A DNA stretch of 64,000 bases from assembly GCA_036971475.1 (NCBI GenBank), contig JBAIZL010000003.1, positions 104,250,233 to 104,314,232 of the forward strand. Direction: 5' to 3'. Positions 33,961 through 46,881 of this stretch are shown here, one piece after another. The first letter of the stretch is position 1; each line of letters starts with the position of its first letter. Below the pieces are notes generated by a model. It had not been told where the DNA came from and made no database searches. It worked only from the letters and a program-made list of their open reading frames with translations. The stretch is from Prosapia bicincta (taxonomy: Eukaryota; Arthropoda; Insecta; Hemiptera; Cercopidae). A program made the position numbers and the translations under genes.

Positions 33961-34736
33961 ATTATTATCTAATAAATGTTTATAAATACCCACATTATTA
34001 ATAACTACAATAAATATAAGTCTTTATTAAATTCATTTCTGAAATAAAGATGTAAAAACTGAATAAAAGTTTTATAAATTCATATTTTTGGCGATTTTCA
34101 TTGAAAGTTTTGAATAACTATTACCTCTATTTTGTTATCACTTCTTTTGGGACTCCCCCAAGTGCCAGAACCAAATTTTGTTGTTGTTGTGTTCATATCT
34201 TAAAATCAAAGAAGAACAGAATATCACCCTTGATATAAAGAAGAAGGATCTTGTATAATTACATTTCTGTTAGTCAAAGAAGATAATGTGCTGTGAAATA
34301 ATCTTTACTTAAATCTATTTATAAATAGTTTTCCAAAGTTGTAACATTTAATCAGTTAATTACATCTTTCCTATTTTAACATTTTATATTTGAAAAGTAC
34401 AATATTTTGAGCATAGCATGTTGCACAGAGATGTAGTGATAAATTCAGAACAAATAATTATAATTCAACAACAGCCAATGACTGGTAACCTAGAATACAA
34501 ACTGGGATGATCATCTTCTACAGATACTTTATTTTATGATTCCTGATGAATAAATATAAAAAATAAAGCTATTTGACACTCTGTTGCAGGTGTTAAATAT
34601 TTTCATTTCTTTACACAACGTTAGAGAGTATTTACTTATTCTAAAAAAATGTATCCAAATAAAAAAAAGCCAGGTAGATTTTAAAATTGTTTAGAGAAAT
34701 GTTCCAAATTACCTGTAGTTTTTGTTATAATTTCAG

Positions 34737-34836
34737 GTACAGTTATGGAAGAATTGTCCAAGGGAGATTGTTTTTACAAGTGAAACTAATGAAACAGTCA
34801 AAGTTCATTCCACCACAGATAAATGATTCTGCAAAA
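34737..34836 (+). CDS. CD109/alpha-2-macroglobulin-like gene, internal exon (MG3)
   Basis: 100-nt exon between TTTCAG and AAA|GTATGT. One base completes the preceding codon, then 33 codons to phase 0. It reads YSYGRIVQGRLFLQVKL, matching the MG3 segment of CD109 and TEPs (A.YTYGKPV.G...L). This short exon is supported by exact phase compatibility with both neighbours. Confidence 0.88.
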
Positions 34837-35079
34837 GTATGTTGTATTTTAATTCAAGTTTGTAGTTGAATTATTTTCAATTTTGTTGGATAAAATAATC
34901 AATGGGTAGTAATTTTGTTTAACATTATAAATTCATTAATATTTTCAATTTTTTTAAAAATCAACACTTGAAAAATTAAAAGTTACCAACTACACTTCGA
35001 AACTGAAGTAATCAAGCCTATTTTAAAACCCGTTTCTACTAGGATACCCAAAAATAACCAGCCACCATTTTTTTAAACA

Positions 35080-36040
35080 ATTTAGAATCTATTTTTTTTT
35101 TGAGTTACAAGCCTTAGTAACCCTTGATCACTCTCTATTAACAGTGATACATTGGGTCAAACAGTTTTTCCTTTGTGCAAAATATTTGTATTCTTCTATT
35201 CCAATGTCTTTCAGTGCTGCCTTCTATTTTTGATTTATGTCTTGCAATATCTTCAATTTTTTAAAATGTGTTAATACTTTTTGTAGGAACAAAAAGTAAT
35301 GAAAAGGTGCGAGATCTGGTGATGAAGCAGTGTAATGGGGGTTTTCATAAAAAAATTATTTACAGAAATTGCTATATGAGCCAGAGCATAGTTGTGATCA
35401 GTCCCCATAAACCACTCTGTTTCAAACAAACAACTGTTTAAAAACTTTAAGGCAGAAGAAGATTTGGTTCGTTGTTTGATGCAAGGGACATATGCTGAGT
35501 GATTAATGCCATGAACTTCGAGAAAACAAACCAACATTTTCTTCACGACAGATTTCACTTGATGGTCCAATTTTTGGAAAAGTGTATTTTGTGCCTTTCT
35601 GATAACTGGTGCTTTATCTTTGGGGTCATACATTTAAAACAATGATACATCATCAATAATAATTTTTTAAAATAAAGCTTGTCAGAACTTGACCACTTAC
35701 ATTGAGCTCCATAAAACCCCAGATAGCTCTGTAAGTTCATCAATAGTAGGTCTTTTGTTTTCATACACATGCTGTTGAAGTTATTCCATGTTTTCACCAG
35801 TTTTTGACTATAGAAGGCTGGCTTTAAGTAATTTGTTGCCTCAAGTGAATCTTAAATCCTACTTGTACATTTAGGTTCTATCCAAGGTGTTCTTTAAAAG
35901 CTGTAAGCACCATACTAACAACTTTTGATGCACTTCAACAAAATTTCAGTGCTGTTTATGTTTGTTAATCATCAGCAATTTCAAAAATTCAATGATAAAT
36001 ATCCACTCACTACACAGTACCTACACAATATAATTTGTCA
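35080..36040 (-). pseudogene. mariner-family transposase relic
   Basis: Minus-strand pieces, in order: an N-terminal region with NFNSMCMKTKDLLLMN and LGFYGAQCK (helix-turn-helix part, compare RLTI.ELA..LG.S.GSV), YDPKDKAPV, KKMLVCFLEVHGINHSAYVP and ALAHIAISVNNFF (compare DNAP.H.A..V..F). The C-terminal tail follows to about 35100. The order and spacing fit a mariner transposase of the SETMAR-like kind. Catalytic motifs are mutated and frames are broken. I could not define terminal inverted repeats. Confidence 0.7.
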
Positions 36041-36149
36041 TACTTACCCACAAGGAGTTACTGAACATTCTTCTAGAAGGATAAGCATTACGAGAGTAAT
36101 AAGTTTGGATGATTCTGTCCAGTTATTTTTTAGTCATCCCTAGTACATC

Positions 36150-36946
36150 TGTTGAGAACAGCGATAAGATTAAGGAACAGCTGGATTTGAATCTCCTGCA
36201 TTAGGATAAGCGCTTGACCTAGATTAATTTTTGCCTCTTTTTTCCTTGTTCCTCTAACGGCAGTAGCAGTATTCAGAATGCGTTGGGTACCGCTTGCTCT
36301 TGTTTCCTTATGTATGTGACCCTTAAATTAACCGCATTTAACCGTTTTAATACTCAAATATGTACTATAAACCATTGTAATTAATCATGAAACAAGTAAC
36401 TAGTGTTCGCAATAAAGTTTAACCGCGATTTGTCTTTAAACAAGTGTATAAGAAAAGTTCACCTTTGTGTTACGTTAGTCAATGTAATGTGGTGCAATCG
36501 CTCGCGTTATTGCGTTACGGGGCGTAGCCAGAACAATTATACCAAGAATTTGTCTTCAATTACGTTGTACACGTTTATTAAGTGAACTGTGAATGGTTAA
36601 CCTAGGACATACTTAGTGTTTAAAAGTGACTTTTATTTCTAATTGAGTGCACTCCTTGTAATGACTCTGTGTTTCGACTTCTGTTGTAATTAAAGTTGAA
36701 GTGTTACAAGTACATTTCAGTTACCACATTTAAGTGAAAGATAGCCACGCCTCCGTTCTTAGGTAAGCTGTAGCGCTTAAGACTTATTCTCTTTAAATCA
36801 AATAGTTGTTGCATCATAGTTTAATATACTCTGTTTAAGGCATTAGATTTCCGTATATTTGTGGATGGTCCTCCGGTTTAGAGTACTCTTTATTATTTTA
36901 TGTTATTCAGTTAAAATAGCATTTTAATTTGGTTACAAAATCAACA
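36150..36946 (+). repeat. 5' LTR of BEL/Pao element
   Basis: 797-bp LTR beginning TGTTGAGAACAG and ending CAACA, homologous throughout to the solo LTR at 42340-43114. It is followed by a primer-binding site starting TGGTCCAAACGGGCC (36948) and then the gag frame. Confidence 0.9.
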
Positions 36947-37046
36947 TTGGTCCAAACGGGCCGGATTGAACTTGTAGTACAGTCTGCTGTTTAAAGTTAA
37001 GTAGTGCAGTATTTCAATTGACATTGTTTGTTTAAAGTGTTAAATT

Positions 37047-40000
37047 ATGGAAGTTAATGTAGAGTATCAGATGAGGAAGTTGGAGGATATTTTAGGAGAA
37101 ATTAAGTTAGCAGTAGAGGTAATAGGCGAGAACACCCCATCGGAGGGTATGTTAATGCAAATACGCAAAGCCCATGAAAGTTTTATGCGAAATTTCAATA
37201 AAGTTGAAGGCGATGATTCTACCAGTACTACAGAAGAATTAGATAAGATATTTGAGGCCAAAAATAAATTTATTCAAATCTACTTGAGGTTAGTAAATAA
37301 GTACTCATTGTTAATCAAACCAGAAAAGAGCGATATGGAACAACCGCCCGTGCAAATACAATCAGTCAACTTGCCCAATCTTAGGATATCAATATTCTCG
37401 GGTGAAATAGAGGAGTGGACAAATTTTATTAACATGTTTGATTCGCTGGTACACCGTAACCAAACTATTGAACCTGTGCATAAGCTTCAATATCTCAAAG
37501 GCTCATTACAGGGCGACGCCTTATCAATTATTTCAGGGTTATTAATATCCGATCAAAACTATAAAATTGCCTACGATACGTTACAGCAGCGATACGCCAA
37601 CCCAAGGCTATTAGCTGATTTCTATTTTAAACAGATTCACGATTTTGAAAAATTGAGGAATTCGAATTATCAGGAACTTAGCCAATTCTTATCAATACAT
37701 TCAAATGCAGTCAACGCGCTTAACGCCGTGCAATTACCAGATTTAGCAGACTTCTTATTTCAATTAGCCGTGAGCAACCTCAGTGATGAAACGTGTTTAG
37801 AATTTGAAAAACACATTTGACATACCAAGTTATGCAGCGTTAAACAAATTCCTTACTGAGCACGTGAGAGCCATGGAGGTAGTACAGAGATTACCAACAA
37901 GCCCACAACTTAAGACTAAACGACATGTTAAAGTAATGACCACTACCTCGGCCGCCGCCGCCGCTAGCCATGAGTCAGATAACTATGTAACTGAATCCGA
38001 GCAATGGGATAAGGAACCGCTTAGTAACGTTGCACAATACCCACCACGGATGCAACTGCGCACTTCTACGGTACATGCAATTCGACCAATTTTAAAACCT
38101 ACTAGTAGGCCTCTGGCACCACCACAGACTCTAGGTCAAATTAACTCTCGGTTGAGAATGCTAACGCGACCTAGTAATCCACCGCGTAATGATCCAACTG
38201 CGGCTGGTTGTTTTTATTGCTCTGCCATATATAGCATATTCCGCTGCCCAGGTTTTTTAGAATTGACGCTACGGAACGGCATCAGCACATACACCGCACA
38301 CGACGCTGTATTAATTGTTTTGGCACGCACTATCAGCACGCCTGCAAATCGGACAAAACTTGCAACATTGCCACAAGCCTCACCATTCTCTGTTACACGA
38401 TGACAATGCCTCGCTGCGACACCTAAGCTCAACGGAAAACCGCACCACTACAACCGCTGGAGAACCGCTCGCCGTATCTTGTAAACTCAGTTCTTCTTGT
38501 GCATTACTGGGCACTGCCCAGGTAATTGTCACTGACCACTTTGGAAATCCGCACACTTTTCGGGCAATTACTGACCCTGGCAGCCAAATATCTGCCATAA
38601 CGAAAACCGCCGCTTCATTGTTGAGCTTAACTACTCGGAAATCAAACTTAGCTTTGATTGGTGTCCTTCAAAGACCACCCGCATCTCAGAAAACGTATCA
38701 CTGCAATTATCCTCCAGACATGACACGCATTTTCGTATGACCGTGGATGCAGCGGTGCTTCCGCACATCACTACGCCTCTGCCGTCAACCGCATTATCAC
38801 CTAACATACGCGCTCGTTACATATACCTGCCACTCGCTGATCCGCACTTTGACCAACCCGCAAACATCGACCTCATACTAGGAGCTGACGTATTTACCCA
38901 GATTCTGATCAATGGAACGAGCACGGTCATCCATGGACAACCCGCCTCACTCCAAACAATGCTTGGATGGACTATACTGGGAGCATTACCCAGCAGCCTG
39001 TGTTACCACTCGCATTCATTTGTTACCTCTTCGGACTCACTTGATCAAACCATTCAAAGGTCTTGGGAGGTTGAGGAAGTTCCCCATGTAAAAAGCATCA
39101 GCCCGGACGACCAACGCTGTGAGAATTTATTCAACACCACCACCACTCGTGACGGCTCTGGGCGATACATAGTCGCTCTACCTTTCAAGGAAAACGCCGC
39201 AACGCCGTGTTGGCTAGCTACCGCACAATGGAAAACCGCTTAAACCGCCAGCCTGAAGTATCCGCACAGTATCATCAATTCATGGCCGAATACCTTGCTC
39301 CGGCCACATGTACCCCGCACCCACTCCATCGGACTACCTCATACCGCATCATTGCGTGCTTAAAGCATCTAGTTCAACCACCAAGCTTCGCGTGGTATTC
39401 AACGCCTCCCACCCTGATTGCAACTCTAACACGTTGAATTAACAATTAATGACTGGGCCTAAGTTACAGAAGGACCTGCCAAACCTTGTCTCTTCGTTTC
39501 GATTCTTCGTGTATGCTATCTGCGCTGACGTCAAGATGATGTACCGTCAAATCTTGGTACGCCCTGCAGACCGTGGGCATCAACACATTCTTTACAGAGC
39601 TTCTCCCAATGAACCCATTCGGGAATTTGAGTTGGCAACTGTAACTTACGGACTAACTCCTTCGGTTTACCTGGCACTTCGTACCCTCAAACAGTTAGTC
39701 CATGATGAAGGTAAAGCTTTCCCTTTCACATCCAATGCTATACTGCACCAAACTTATGTGGACGATATAGCCACAGGCACTGACACCAAAGAAGACGCTC
39801 AACTGCTCATCCGTGAACTCAACAGCATGTTTGTGCATGCTGGTTTGGAACTCAGAAAGTGGTCATCTAACGAGCCCTTACTACTAGAAGTGTTTCCTGA
39901 CACACACCTTGAAAACCCGCTTCTCTTTCAGGATGACTCTTCACTTATAAAAATCCTCGGACTCCAATGGAACTCCGCTTCGGACAATTTTTCCTACCAA

Positions 40001-41082
40001 ATTCAAAGATTCAATCAGACACCCACCAAACGCACCATTTTGTCATACGTTGCCTGCACGTTTGACCCTTTCGGCCTTCTCACTCCAGTGACATTCTGGA
40101 TTAAGTTATTCATCAAACAACTTTGGCAAGCCAAACTCGATTGGGACCAAACCTTAACCGCCACCTTACAGACCCAATGGCAAGAATTTAGTTCGCAGTT
40201 TCCGTGCCTGGAAGCTATTCAAATACCAAGACATGTAGGATCACGGCCAGTGAATCACAATATATATTAGGCTTTTGTGACGGATCTGAATCTGGGTACA
40301 CTGCATCACTCTACCTCAGGTCAGAGGTAGATGGGATAGTTACAGTTCAACTGTTGCTGGCCAAAAGCAAAGTAGCTCCCCTCAAAGTACTCACTATACC
40401 TCGGTTGGAATTATGCGGCGCCGTACTCCTCACCAAATTGTATGAATCACTTAAGGGTATTTTATCATTCATAGCTAATTCTCAAACCCTGTTCTTCACG
40501 GACTCTGAAATAGTGTTACATTGACTATGCGCGCAACCGCATCAAACGTTTGTCGCCAACAGCATTGTGGAAATTACCTCCACTACCACGCCTGATCAAT
40601 AGTTTCATATCTCTACTTTGGACAATCTGGCTGACGTTGCGTCACGCGGATGCCTCCCCAGCCAGCTCGCCAATCACCATTTATGGTGGCACGGACCGAA
40701 GTGGCTCTAGCAACCCCCAATTGACTGGACGCTCACTCGCCCCACCGGCGTTTACCTCTACCAAACTGAAAATAGAACGGAAGCTTTAGTACACCTCACT
40801 GTGTCAAAACCGCCCAACCTATTGCTTGAAGTCATCTCTAAATATTCAGACCTGGAGATGGTTCATCGCATTTTCTCCTATGTATTAAGGTTTATCAAAA
40901 ATTGTCGCATACGCAACACTCGCACACATTCTCACCAGACTGAATTGAATAGACTCTTTGGCACTACACGAATTGTAGCTTTAAAACAACTAATTAGTGT
41001 AAAGATATTGGCGTCGGCTATGTTTCTGAAGTCGTCACAAGACACTCTTCACAAGAAGTGTGTAATACGAAAAAGCCCCTAA
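37047..41082 (+). pseudogene. BEL/Pao retrotransposon gag-pol, frameshifted and 3' truncated
   Basis: Collinear BEL/Pao polyprotein in six or more frame segments. Gag (37047-37820) has the DUF1759 region LPNLRISIFSGEIEEW, LKGSLQGDALSII. A zinc-knuckle remnant has CFYCSAIYSIFRC (about 38208-38250). The aspartic protease (38315-38740) has TDPGSQIS where D-S-G is expected. A linker with NIDLILGADVF and GRYIVALPF (38737-39243) follows. RT (39449-40270) has CADVKMMYRQILV and the catalytic YVDDIATG. RNase H-like/A17 region: FCDGSESGYTASLYL, PRLELCGAVLLTKLYE (40260-40524). The start of the integrase region ends near 41082. The integrase core and 3' LTR are missing and a host exon follows at 42038. 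It is dead: frameshifts, protease active-site change and truncation. Confidence 0.93.
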
Positions 41083-42037
41083 ACGTACCACGAACAAGAA
41101 GTGTGTGTAAACTCCAGTTCCTCACAAAAGTTTACCCACAAGTAAAAGTACACACTGTACACACCGTTTGGCGACGCTAGCGCTCTGTGGTGTTAAAACT
41201 AGGAAGCGTTCAGAGGTGTGCGAAAAACAGTCGTATGCAAAATAATGACGTTGTGGGATCGTCTTTAAAAATTAAATTAAACATGTTTTCTGATGATAAG
41301 ACACGTAGATACACTAGTTTCAGCTATTAAAACCATAGGTGGCGTTCTGGGGACTCCCCACAAAAATTGGCGACCCCACAATGAGCTCGCTTTGCAGACG
41401 AAACTCCCGACAAGTGTCCTCTCACAAACACACACACACACACCCTGAAAGCTGCGAAGGAACTAAACATGGACAACAGGTTTTCCACATAATGGTGGGC
41501 TGCTAACATTAGTCTGTTGGCAGCTCACTAAGGAGTCAACTTGTATTTTGTTTACAACTCGATATTGCTTATTGATTTTGGAATTTCAAGTTTTTTTTGC
41601 TAAAGTAAGAGTAATTTATTTTCAGTTTAATGACCAGAACTGGCACATTTAATGTCTTTTTTAGGATAATTTAAAATCATTTAATTATTAAACATTTATG
41701 TAAAAATTAGAAATACACTTTGCCACTTACTGGTTTTTATACGATCTTTTCTTGACTTAGTACTACATGGTACTTGAAAATTATAATAAATGAAAATCAA
41801 TTTGTCCTTTCATTCATAGACTCTTAGTTTTATGTTCACATACCTGCAAGAAAAAAATTCAGGTTTAGTTTCGATATATTTAATTTCAAAATAAAGTAAC
41901 AACTAAAAAAATTGTACTAATTAAAATTTAATGGTGTAATTTAATTTTATTCAAATAATTTTATGTCTGAGTGCGATATTCTGTAAAAAAATCAAGCTGC
42001 TCCCTTTATGTTGTGGTTTTTGATGTATATGTTCCAG
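41083..42037. other. Intronic DNA before the next exon
   Basis: Contains a short CA repeat (about 41428-41443) and no recognised coding or repeat feature. The expected 3' LTR of the BEL element is not here. Confidence 0.45.
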
Positions 42038-42265
42038 TTAAATGACGAAACTGGTTGTTTTAACTACTCACTATCTTCAAGTGAACTCAGTTTATCAAAC
42101 CAAGATGATATGGCAGACAGCATCTTGTTTATGGTCACAGTTGAAGAAGAAGGTACTGGAATTGCTCTGAACTCTACAGCTATTTCAAAAATTTCTCACA
42201 CAGTGTTTTTTTTACGGTTTCAGTGCTCAAGTTACTTCAAACCTGGACTGCCTTATAAGGGAACG
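42038..42265 (+). CDS. CD109/alpha-2-macroglobulin-like gene, internal exon (MG3 end, MG4 start)
   Basis: 228-nt exon of 76 codons, phase 0 on both sides, between TTCCAG and ACG|GTAAGT. It reads LNDETGCFNYSLSSSELSL, then ILFMVTVEEEGTGIALNST and SYFKPGLPYKGT. The pattern follows CD109: the MG3 end (VT.....TG.....S..V.F) and the MG4 start (FKPGLPY.G.). BEL sequence lies upstream and a BEL-type LTR only 74 bp downstream, but the splice sites look intact. Confidence 0.92.
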
Positions 42266-42339
42266 GTAAGTTAGTTTTTAACATAGTACATTTTCATCCT
42301 AATACACTTTTATGTTATTATGATTTTAAATAAACATTA

Positions 42340-43114
42340 TGTTGAGAACAGCGATGAGGTTAAGGAACAGCTGGCTTTGAATCTCTTTGCACTAGGCTAA
42401 GAACTTGACCTAGTTAGTTTTTAGATCATCTTTTCCTTGAGTGTTAGTCGCCATAGTGAGAATGCGTTGGGCATGCTTCTACTAGTTTCCTTACGCCTTT
42501 CATAACCAAACTCGCCGCATTCCGCATATAAGTATTCTCAGTAACGTTAATTGTTCGCATATAAGTAACATGAGTGCGTAGCAAAAGTTTTAACCGCGAA
42601 TTGACTATGAAACCTTGTGTTTAGTAAAGTGTGCTTTGTGTTAGTGAAACAAAGCAACGTGGTGCAGCCGCGCGAGTTGATACTTTTCGTGTACTAATAA
42701 AATGCTTATTATTAGAAACTTCTCCGCTCTTATATGTTATACAAAAGTGAATTGTTTTAGTGACTATTTAATCCAGGACGTTAAAGAACTTATACTATAA
42801 AGTGAATGTAGTTTTACGGGAGTGCACTCCGTCATGACTTTGAGTATAGAATCCTGCTCTAATTTGATATCAAAGTGTTACAGGTACATTCAGTGATCCT
42901 ATCTAAGTGAAAGACTCCTACGCCGTTCTAGGTAAGCTATAGTGCTTAAAACCTATTCCTTTTAAAGACTTAGTTATTGCGTCATAGTGTTCAAGATTTG
43001 TATGTTTTTTAACCATTCTATTTATGTGTTAACGTGTGGTCCTCCAGTATAGAGTAATCAGTATTAATGATAATTTAATTTAGAGAACATTTCAAACAGG
43101 TTGCAAAACCAACA
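42340..43114 (+). mobile_element. Solo LTR of BEL/Pao family with CATTA duplication
   Basis: 775-bp LTR, TGTTGAG ... CAACA, homologous to the 5' LTR at 36150-36946. It is flanked by the perfect 5-bp duplication CATTA (42335-42339 and 43115-43119), so it is an independent insertion reduced to a solo LTR by LTR-LTR recombination. It is not the 3' LTR of the upstream element, because a host exon lies between them. Confidence 0.95.
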
Positions 43115-43119
43115 CATTA

Positions 43120-44240
43120 GTTCTTAGGAAAAATAGTTTATTGAATTTGATTATATTTTAACATGGTCACCAGCAACTTGATGCACTTGTTATTAGAGAA
43201 AGCTTAGGATGTTTCCAGTAATCATTAAACGTTTTACATTGAAAGCCACTTTGAGTGAACCAAATCAGAAAACACCAATTTGAACTATAAAAGCTCCAAG
43301 TACTTTTACACATGGTTTAGCATCAATTAACTGTGTCTGAATCAGCATTAGCATGAAGGAAAATGAGCCTTTGAATTAAAGAATATTTCTTCATTACTGT
43401 CACTTGCATTTTGTATGCACGTCAAAACAGTAAGGGATTGGTTCTAAGAAAGAGTCAGTAACTCCAAAGGACATTTTTACTTGACAAATTGAAATAAAAA
43501 TATATCAGTTATTAAAATTATATTGATTTCATTCGTAGTTAGACTTATTGTAATAAAAATTAATATTTTTACTAATATGTTCACTATGGATGACAACAAA
43601 ATGTCAACATTGCTAGTCCCTTTTGTTCAGTGGATGGTGACACATCATTGTCACTTCCTTTCCTCTCTTTAATGATTTCACAACATCTCTAGCATGAAGC
43701 AACAGAAGTTTTCTTATATCTATCGAATCAAGCGAAGCCTCTAAATTGTCCAGCATTTTTTGCAATTCATTTCTACCTATTTTTAGGTATTTTCTTTGAT
43801 TAATTTTCTTAAAAAAGTTGCTCAAGGATGGTTAAGTTTTATATATTTATAATTGATTATTACATCTATTTTCAATAAAATCAAACAAATATTATAAAAT
43901 ATTTGAAATTGTCAAAGTGTATTATTTGAAAAAAATATTTTGGTTTTTACTTTTTTATTTAATTTTATTTTGAAAATGTACATTAACACATTCAATACAT
44001 ATCAGTATTTATGGAGGTAATACAAATACTGAATTTTTTCAAAATAGAAAGGTTAATGGTAATTGATACAAAAAAAGTTTTTATGATCAAAGTAGATTTT
44101 TGTGTTGTTAAATTCCTTCTATTAGCTCAGATTCTCCCATATACTATATCATGAGCACAATTTGTCATATTTATTACATTTAGTTTGTCAGTCTATTTTG
44201 TAACTTCTTGTTTGCTAAATTGTATTTTGTTATAATACCC
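43120..44240. other. Unassigned intronic DNA
   Basis: AT-rich, with no recognised feature. Confidence 0.4.
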
Positions 44241-44242
44241 TC

Positions 44243-44275
<33 letters not shown>
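44243..44275. repeat. (GAT)n microsatellite
   Basis: Eleven tandem GAT/ATG trinucleotides. Confidence 0.97.
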
Positions 44276-44555
44276 CATGGTCATCGATATGCACATAAGG
44301 GTTTAATCTTAAGTAACTTGTATAATTTTTTATTTTTGATTATTTTTGTTGTATTGGGGCTATTTCCAATATTTTCATTGTAATCACATTCTCCTGATAT
44401 ATGTCTTGTACAAATTTTCAATCGTTAAAGAAATAGATTTTTATTCATCCAATCAGGTTTAAATACATTTTTTAAAACATATAGTGGATGACAACTGATG
44501 TTAATATAGTTTTTTTCAAGTATTTATTCAAGAAATAAATTATAAAAATTTAGGA

Positions 44556-44632
44556 GATATAGTTCAGATTCGAACTGAGTATTTCCATGTTCGAAGTCTA
44601 GTGCTTTGGCACTGAGCTAACTTTCCCTAGAA
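44556..44632 (-). other. tRNA-like relic or tRNA-derived SINE head
   Basis: The minus strand has an A-box-like TAGCTCAGTGCC and, at normal distance, a B-box GTTCGAATC. The T arm pairs at four of five positions. The acceptor stem does not pair and the anticodon arm is poor, so this is not a functional tRNA. It could be a pseudogene or the pol III promoter of a SINE. Confidence 0.4.
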
Positions 44633-45005
44633 ATTCCGCTAGATATTTACTTCTCAAAGATGTATATGAATTTTTGTTTTGCCCCCATCTGGTTGTTGTC
44701 AAAACCCCCATTTCACAACCTTAAATTGTTGTTGTGGTACCATACAATATGATAAATAATGCTCTAGGCTTAAAATTGAATGATAATAATATAATATACA
44801 AACAAACTATATTAACAGTATTGAACCTTGCTTCACAAACGGAGAATGGGAAAGGAAAGTGAAAAGAAACTACAATATAATGTAAATGACAAAAAAAAGT
44901 TGTATAGTAACCAACAAAAATAATAGTCCAATACCATACATAGAAAACAAAATGGAAAATTGCAAAGAAATTCGCTTTTTATTTTGCCACTAATATTGTT
45001 ATTGT

Positions 45006-45008
<3 letters not shown>

Positions 45009-45055
<47 letters not shown>
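45009..45055. repeat. (AT)n tract near 5' LTR start
   Basis: AT run followed by TGTATTGTAACA; similarly placed to the run at 49141-49194. Confidence 0.95.
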
Positions 45056-45059
<4 letters not shown>

Positions 45060-46235
45060 TGTATTGTAACATTTATAGAATGGGCTATATAATGTTGTTT
45101 AAGAATTGGAAGAATAGATTAGAAATAACACACAAAATGTGAGATCGGAGAAATTCATTAAGAGATTGGTTAGATTAAATTAAAACTAATTTTAGGTGAA
45201 AGCCTAGAAAAGGTTTTAACATATAAAAAAGATTCTGAACTGGAAAGAATGCATTAGGAAATTTATGGGATCAAATAACCTAAGAAATAAAATTAGAACA
45301 AGATAATCTAATAATAATAAAATAAAAAAAATGTACTTTGTTAACATAGGACATAAGTAATTACTTGAAAGTGAAGGTAAATCACGATTGTAAACAATGA
45401 AGGGAGATAGGGGTTATGTTGCATTAACCTATGCCAAACACACACATTTCGGAATTATTACAAAAGTAAAAAGCAAAGACACTGCACACACAAATAATAG
45501 TAATTAAATAAACACTGGAAGGTTTGTTGACGATAGGATAGGTGAAGCAGTATGTTAACCAAATTAAAAACAGTTGAAAACAATTTTGATTAGTTGATCA
45601 AATTTAAAGCCAAGAAAATAGGTCAGTGTTACAGTCGACTCTAGTGGGAAAAAAAGGAACCTCATTACATGAAAGCAAAGGTTTATGGGTAATTAATATG
45701 GATTTTGGAGAAGGAATCGGCACCATGTTTTAAACATTTTAAAAATAAAAACGACGCGTTAGTCTGGCGTGGGCAGCCGAACGAAGCGAAGCCATTCTTA
45801 GAAGCCAAAATCCCGTTTGAAGCATCTCATCAAAATTATACGAATTTGTGAAGAAACTTGGCCAAAATAAAACGAAAATAAGTGAATTTAAAACTTATAA
45901 TTAAAGTGTTATTATAATTAAAGTAACCAAAAAGAATTTAATTGTGTGTGAAACATAAAATTTAAAGAGAACTGAATCCTATATGAACAACCAGCAAAAC
46001 TCTGAAAATTGATAAATACATAGCGCTATAAAAGTAAACCTTTAGTGAACTTTTTAAATTTATAAGAAAATCTAAAATTATAAATTATTAGAATATCTTG
46101 AAATAATATAATAGTTTAGTAGTAAGAAAGCCTAATCCAGTTCAAACAGGTTAGGGACCTTTTTCTTATTCCAAATTTAAGATTTTACATCAGGAAGCTA
46201 ATTATTAAAACTATTTTCTAAAATTAATCTTATTT

Positions 46236-46537
46236 ATTAAAATTTATTTAATTAACCAAAGAGTTAGAAGGTATAGCCCATGCATAAAACCCCGAGATAT
46301 CAAGAGGTCTTAGAAAATAGCCTAGGTTATAAAATCTTGTAACTAAAATATTAAGAATTGAGTTTAGTATATTGTGTTAAAACTTGTTAAGTGTTTTTGT
46401 TCTGTTTATTGTGTAAATTAAAAAATTGTTAAAATTAAAAGAATTTAAATTATTCCTGAGTTTTTGTTTTTAAAATTTAATAGAAATTAAATTATTCATT
46501 CAATCAATAATAATTCTTCTTTATAAAAGATATTATA
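46236..46537 (+). repeat. LTR block, 5' copy (R-U5-like part)
   Basis: Roughly 300 bp nearly identical to 49821-50123. It ends ATATTATA, two bases before the primer-binding site. Confidence 0.92.
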
Positions 46538-46539
46538 TT

Positions 46540-46558
46540 TGGCACAACAACGTGGGGC
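46540..46558 (+). promoter_or_regulatory. Primer-binding site of LTR element
   Basis: TGGCACAACAACGTGGGGC follows the LTR end after two bases. It begins with the TGG that pairs with a tRNA CCA end and shares its right half (AACGTGGGGC) with the lysine-type site at 26703-26720. The exact tRNA is not assigned. Confidence 0.7.
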
Positions 46559-46881
46559 TCGATATAGAAAGAGATAAAGTTTATTTAGAGATTTTGAAAC
46601 AAAAAATTAATTTAGAACTTTCTATATAAAAAATTTTTATTTTGAACTAGAAATGGATAAATAAAAAATTGTAAAATTAAACAAACTGAGTTGAATAGAG
46701 TCAAGGCTAAGTTTAGTAGAATATAGTATATATATAAATTGTTTATTCTTGTACAATAAGTTTACTTACAGCTAAAAAAGAAAAAATATGTCTGATGAAA
46801 GGGAATCGTACAATTTGCGGGGGATAAAGCAAAAAAAAAACAGAAAAAGGGGAACAATTAGAAAAGAGTAGGCGGAAAAGA

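Noticed and set aside
39449..40270. BEL reverse transcriptase as a host or functional viral gene
   Set aside because: It is one segment of a frameshifted BEL/Pao polyprotein with LTR and primer site upstream; no envelope gene is visible and the element is truncated.
42008..42037. ATG upstream of the exon at 42038 as a gene start
   Set aside because: It lies in the intron before the TTCCAG acceptor; exon phase and homology start at 42038.
36150..43114. The two BEL-type LTRs as the 5' and 3' LTR of one element
   Set aside because: A host exon (42038-42265) lies between them and the right LTR has its own CATTA duplication on both sides, so it is a separate solo LTR.
44556..44632. Functional tRNA gene on the minus strand
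   Set aside because: A and B boxes are present but the acceptor stem does not pair and the anticodon stem is poor; kept only as a tRNA-like relic.
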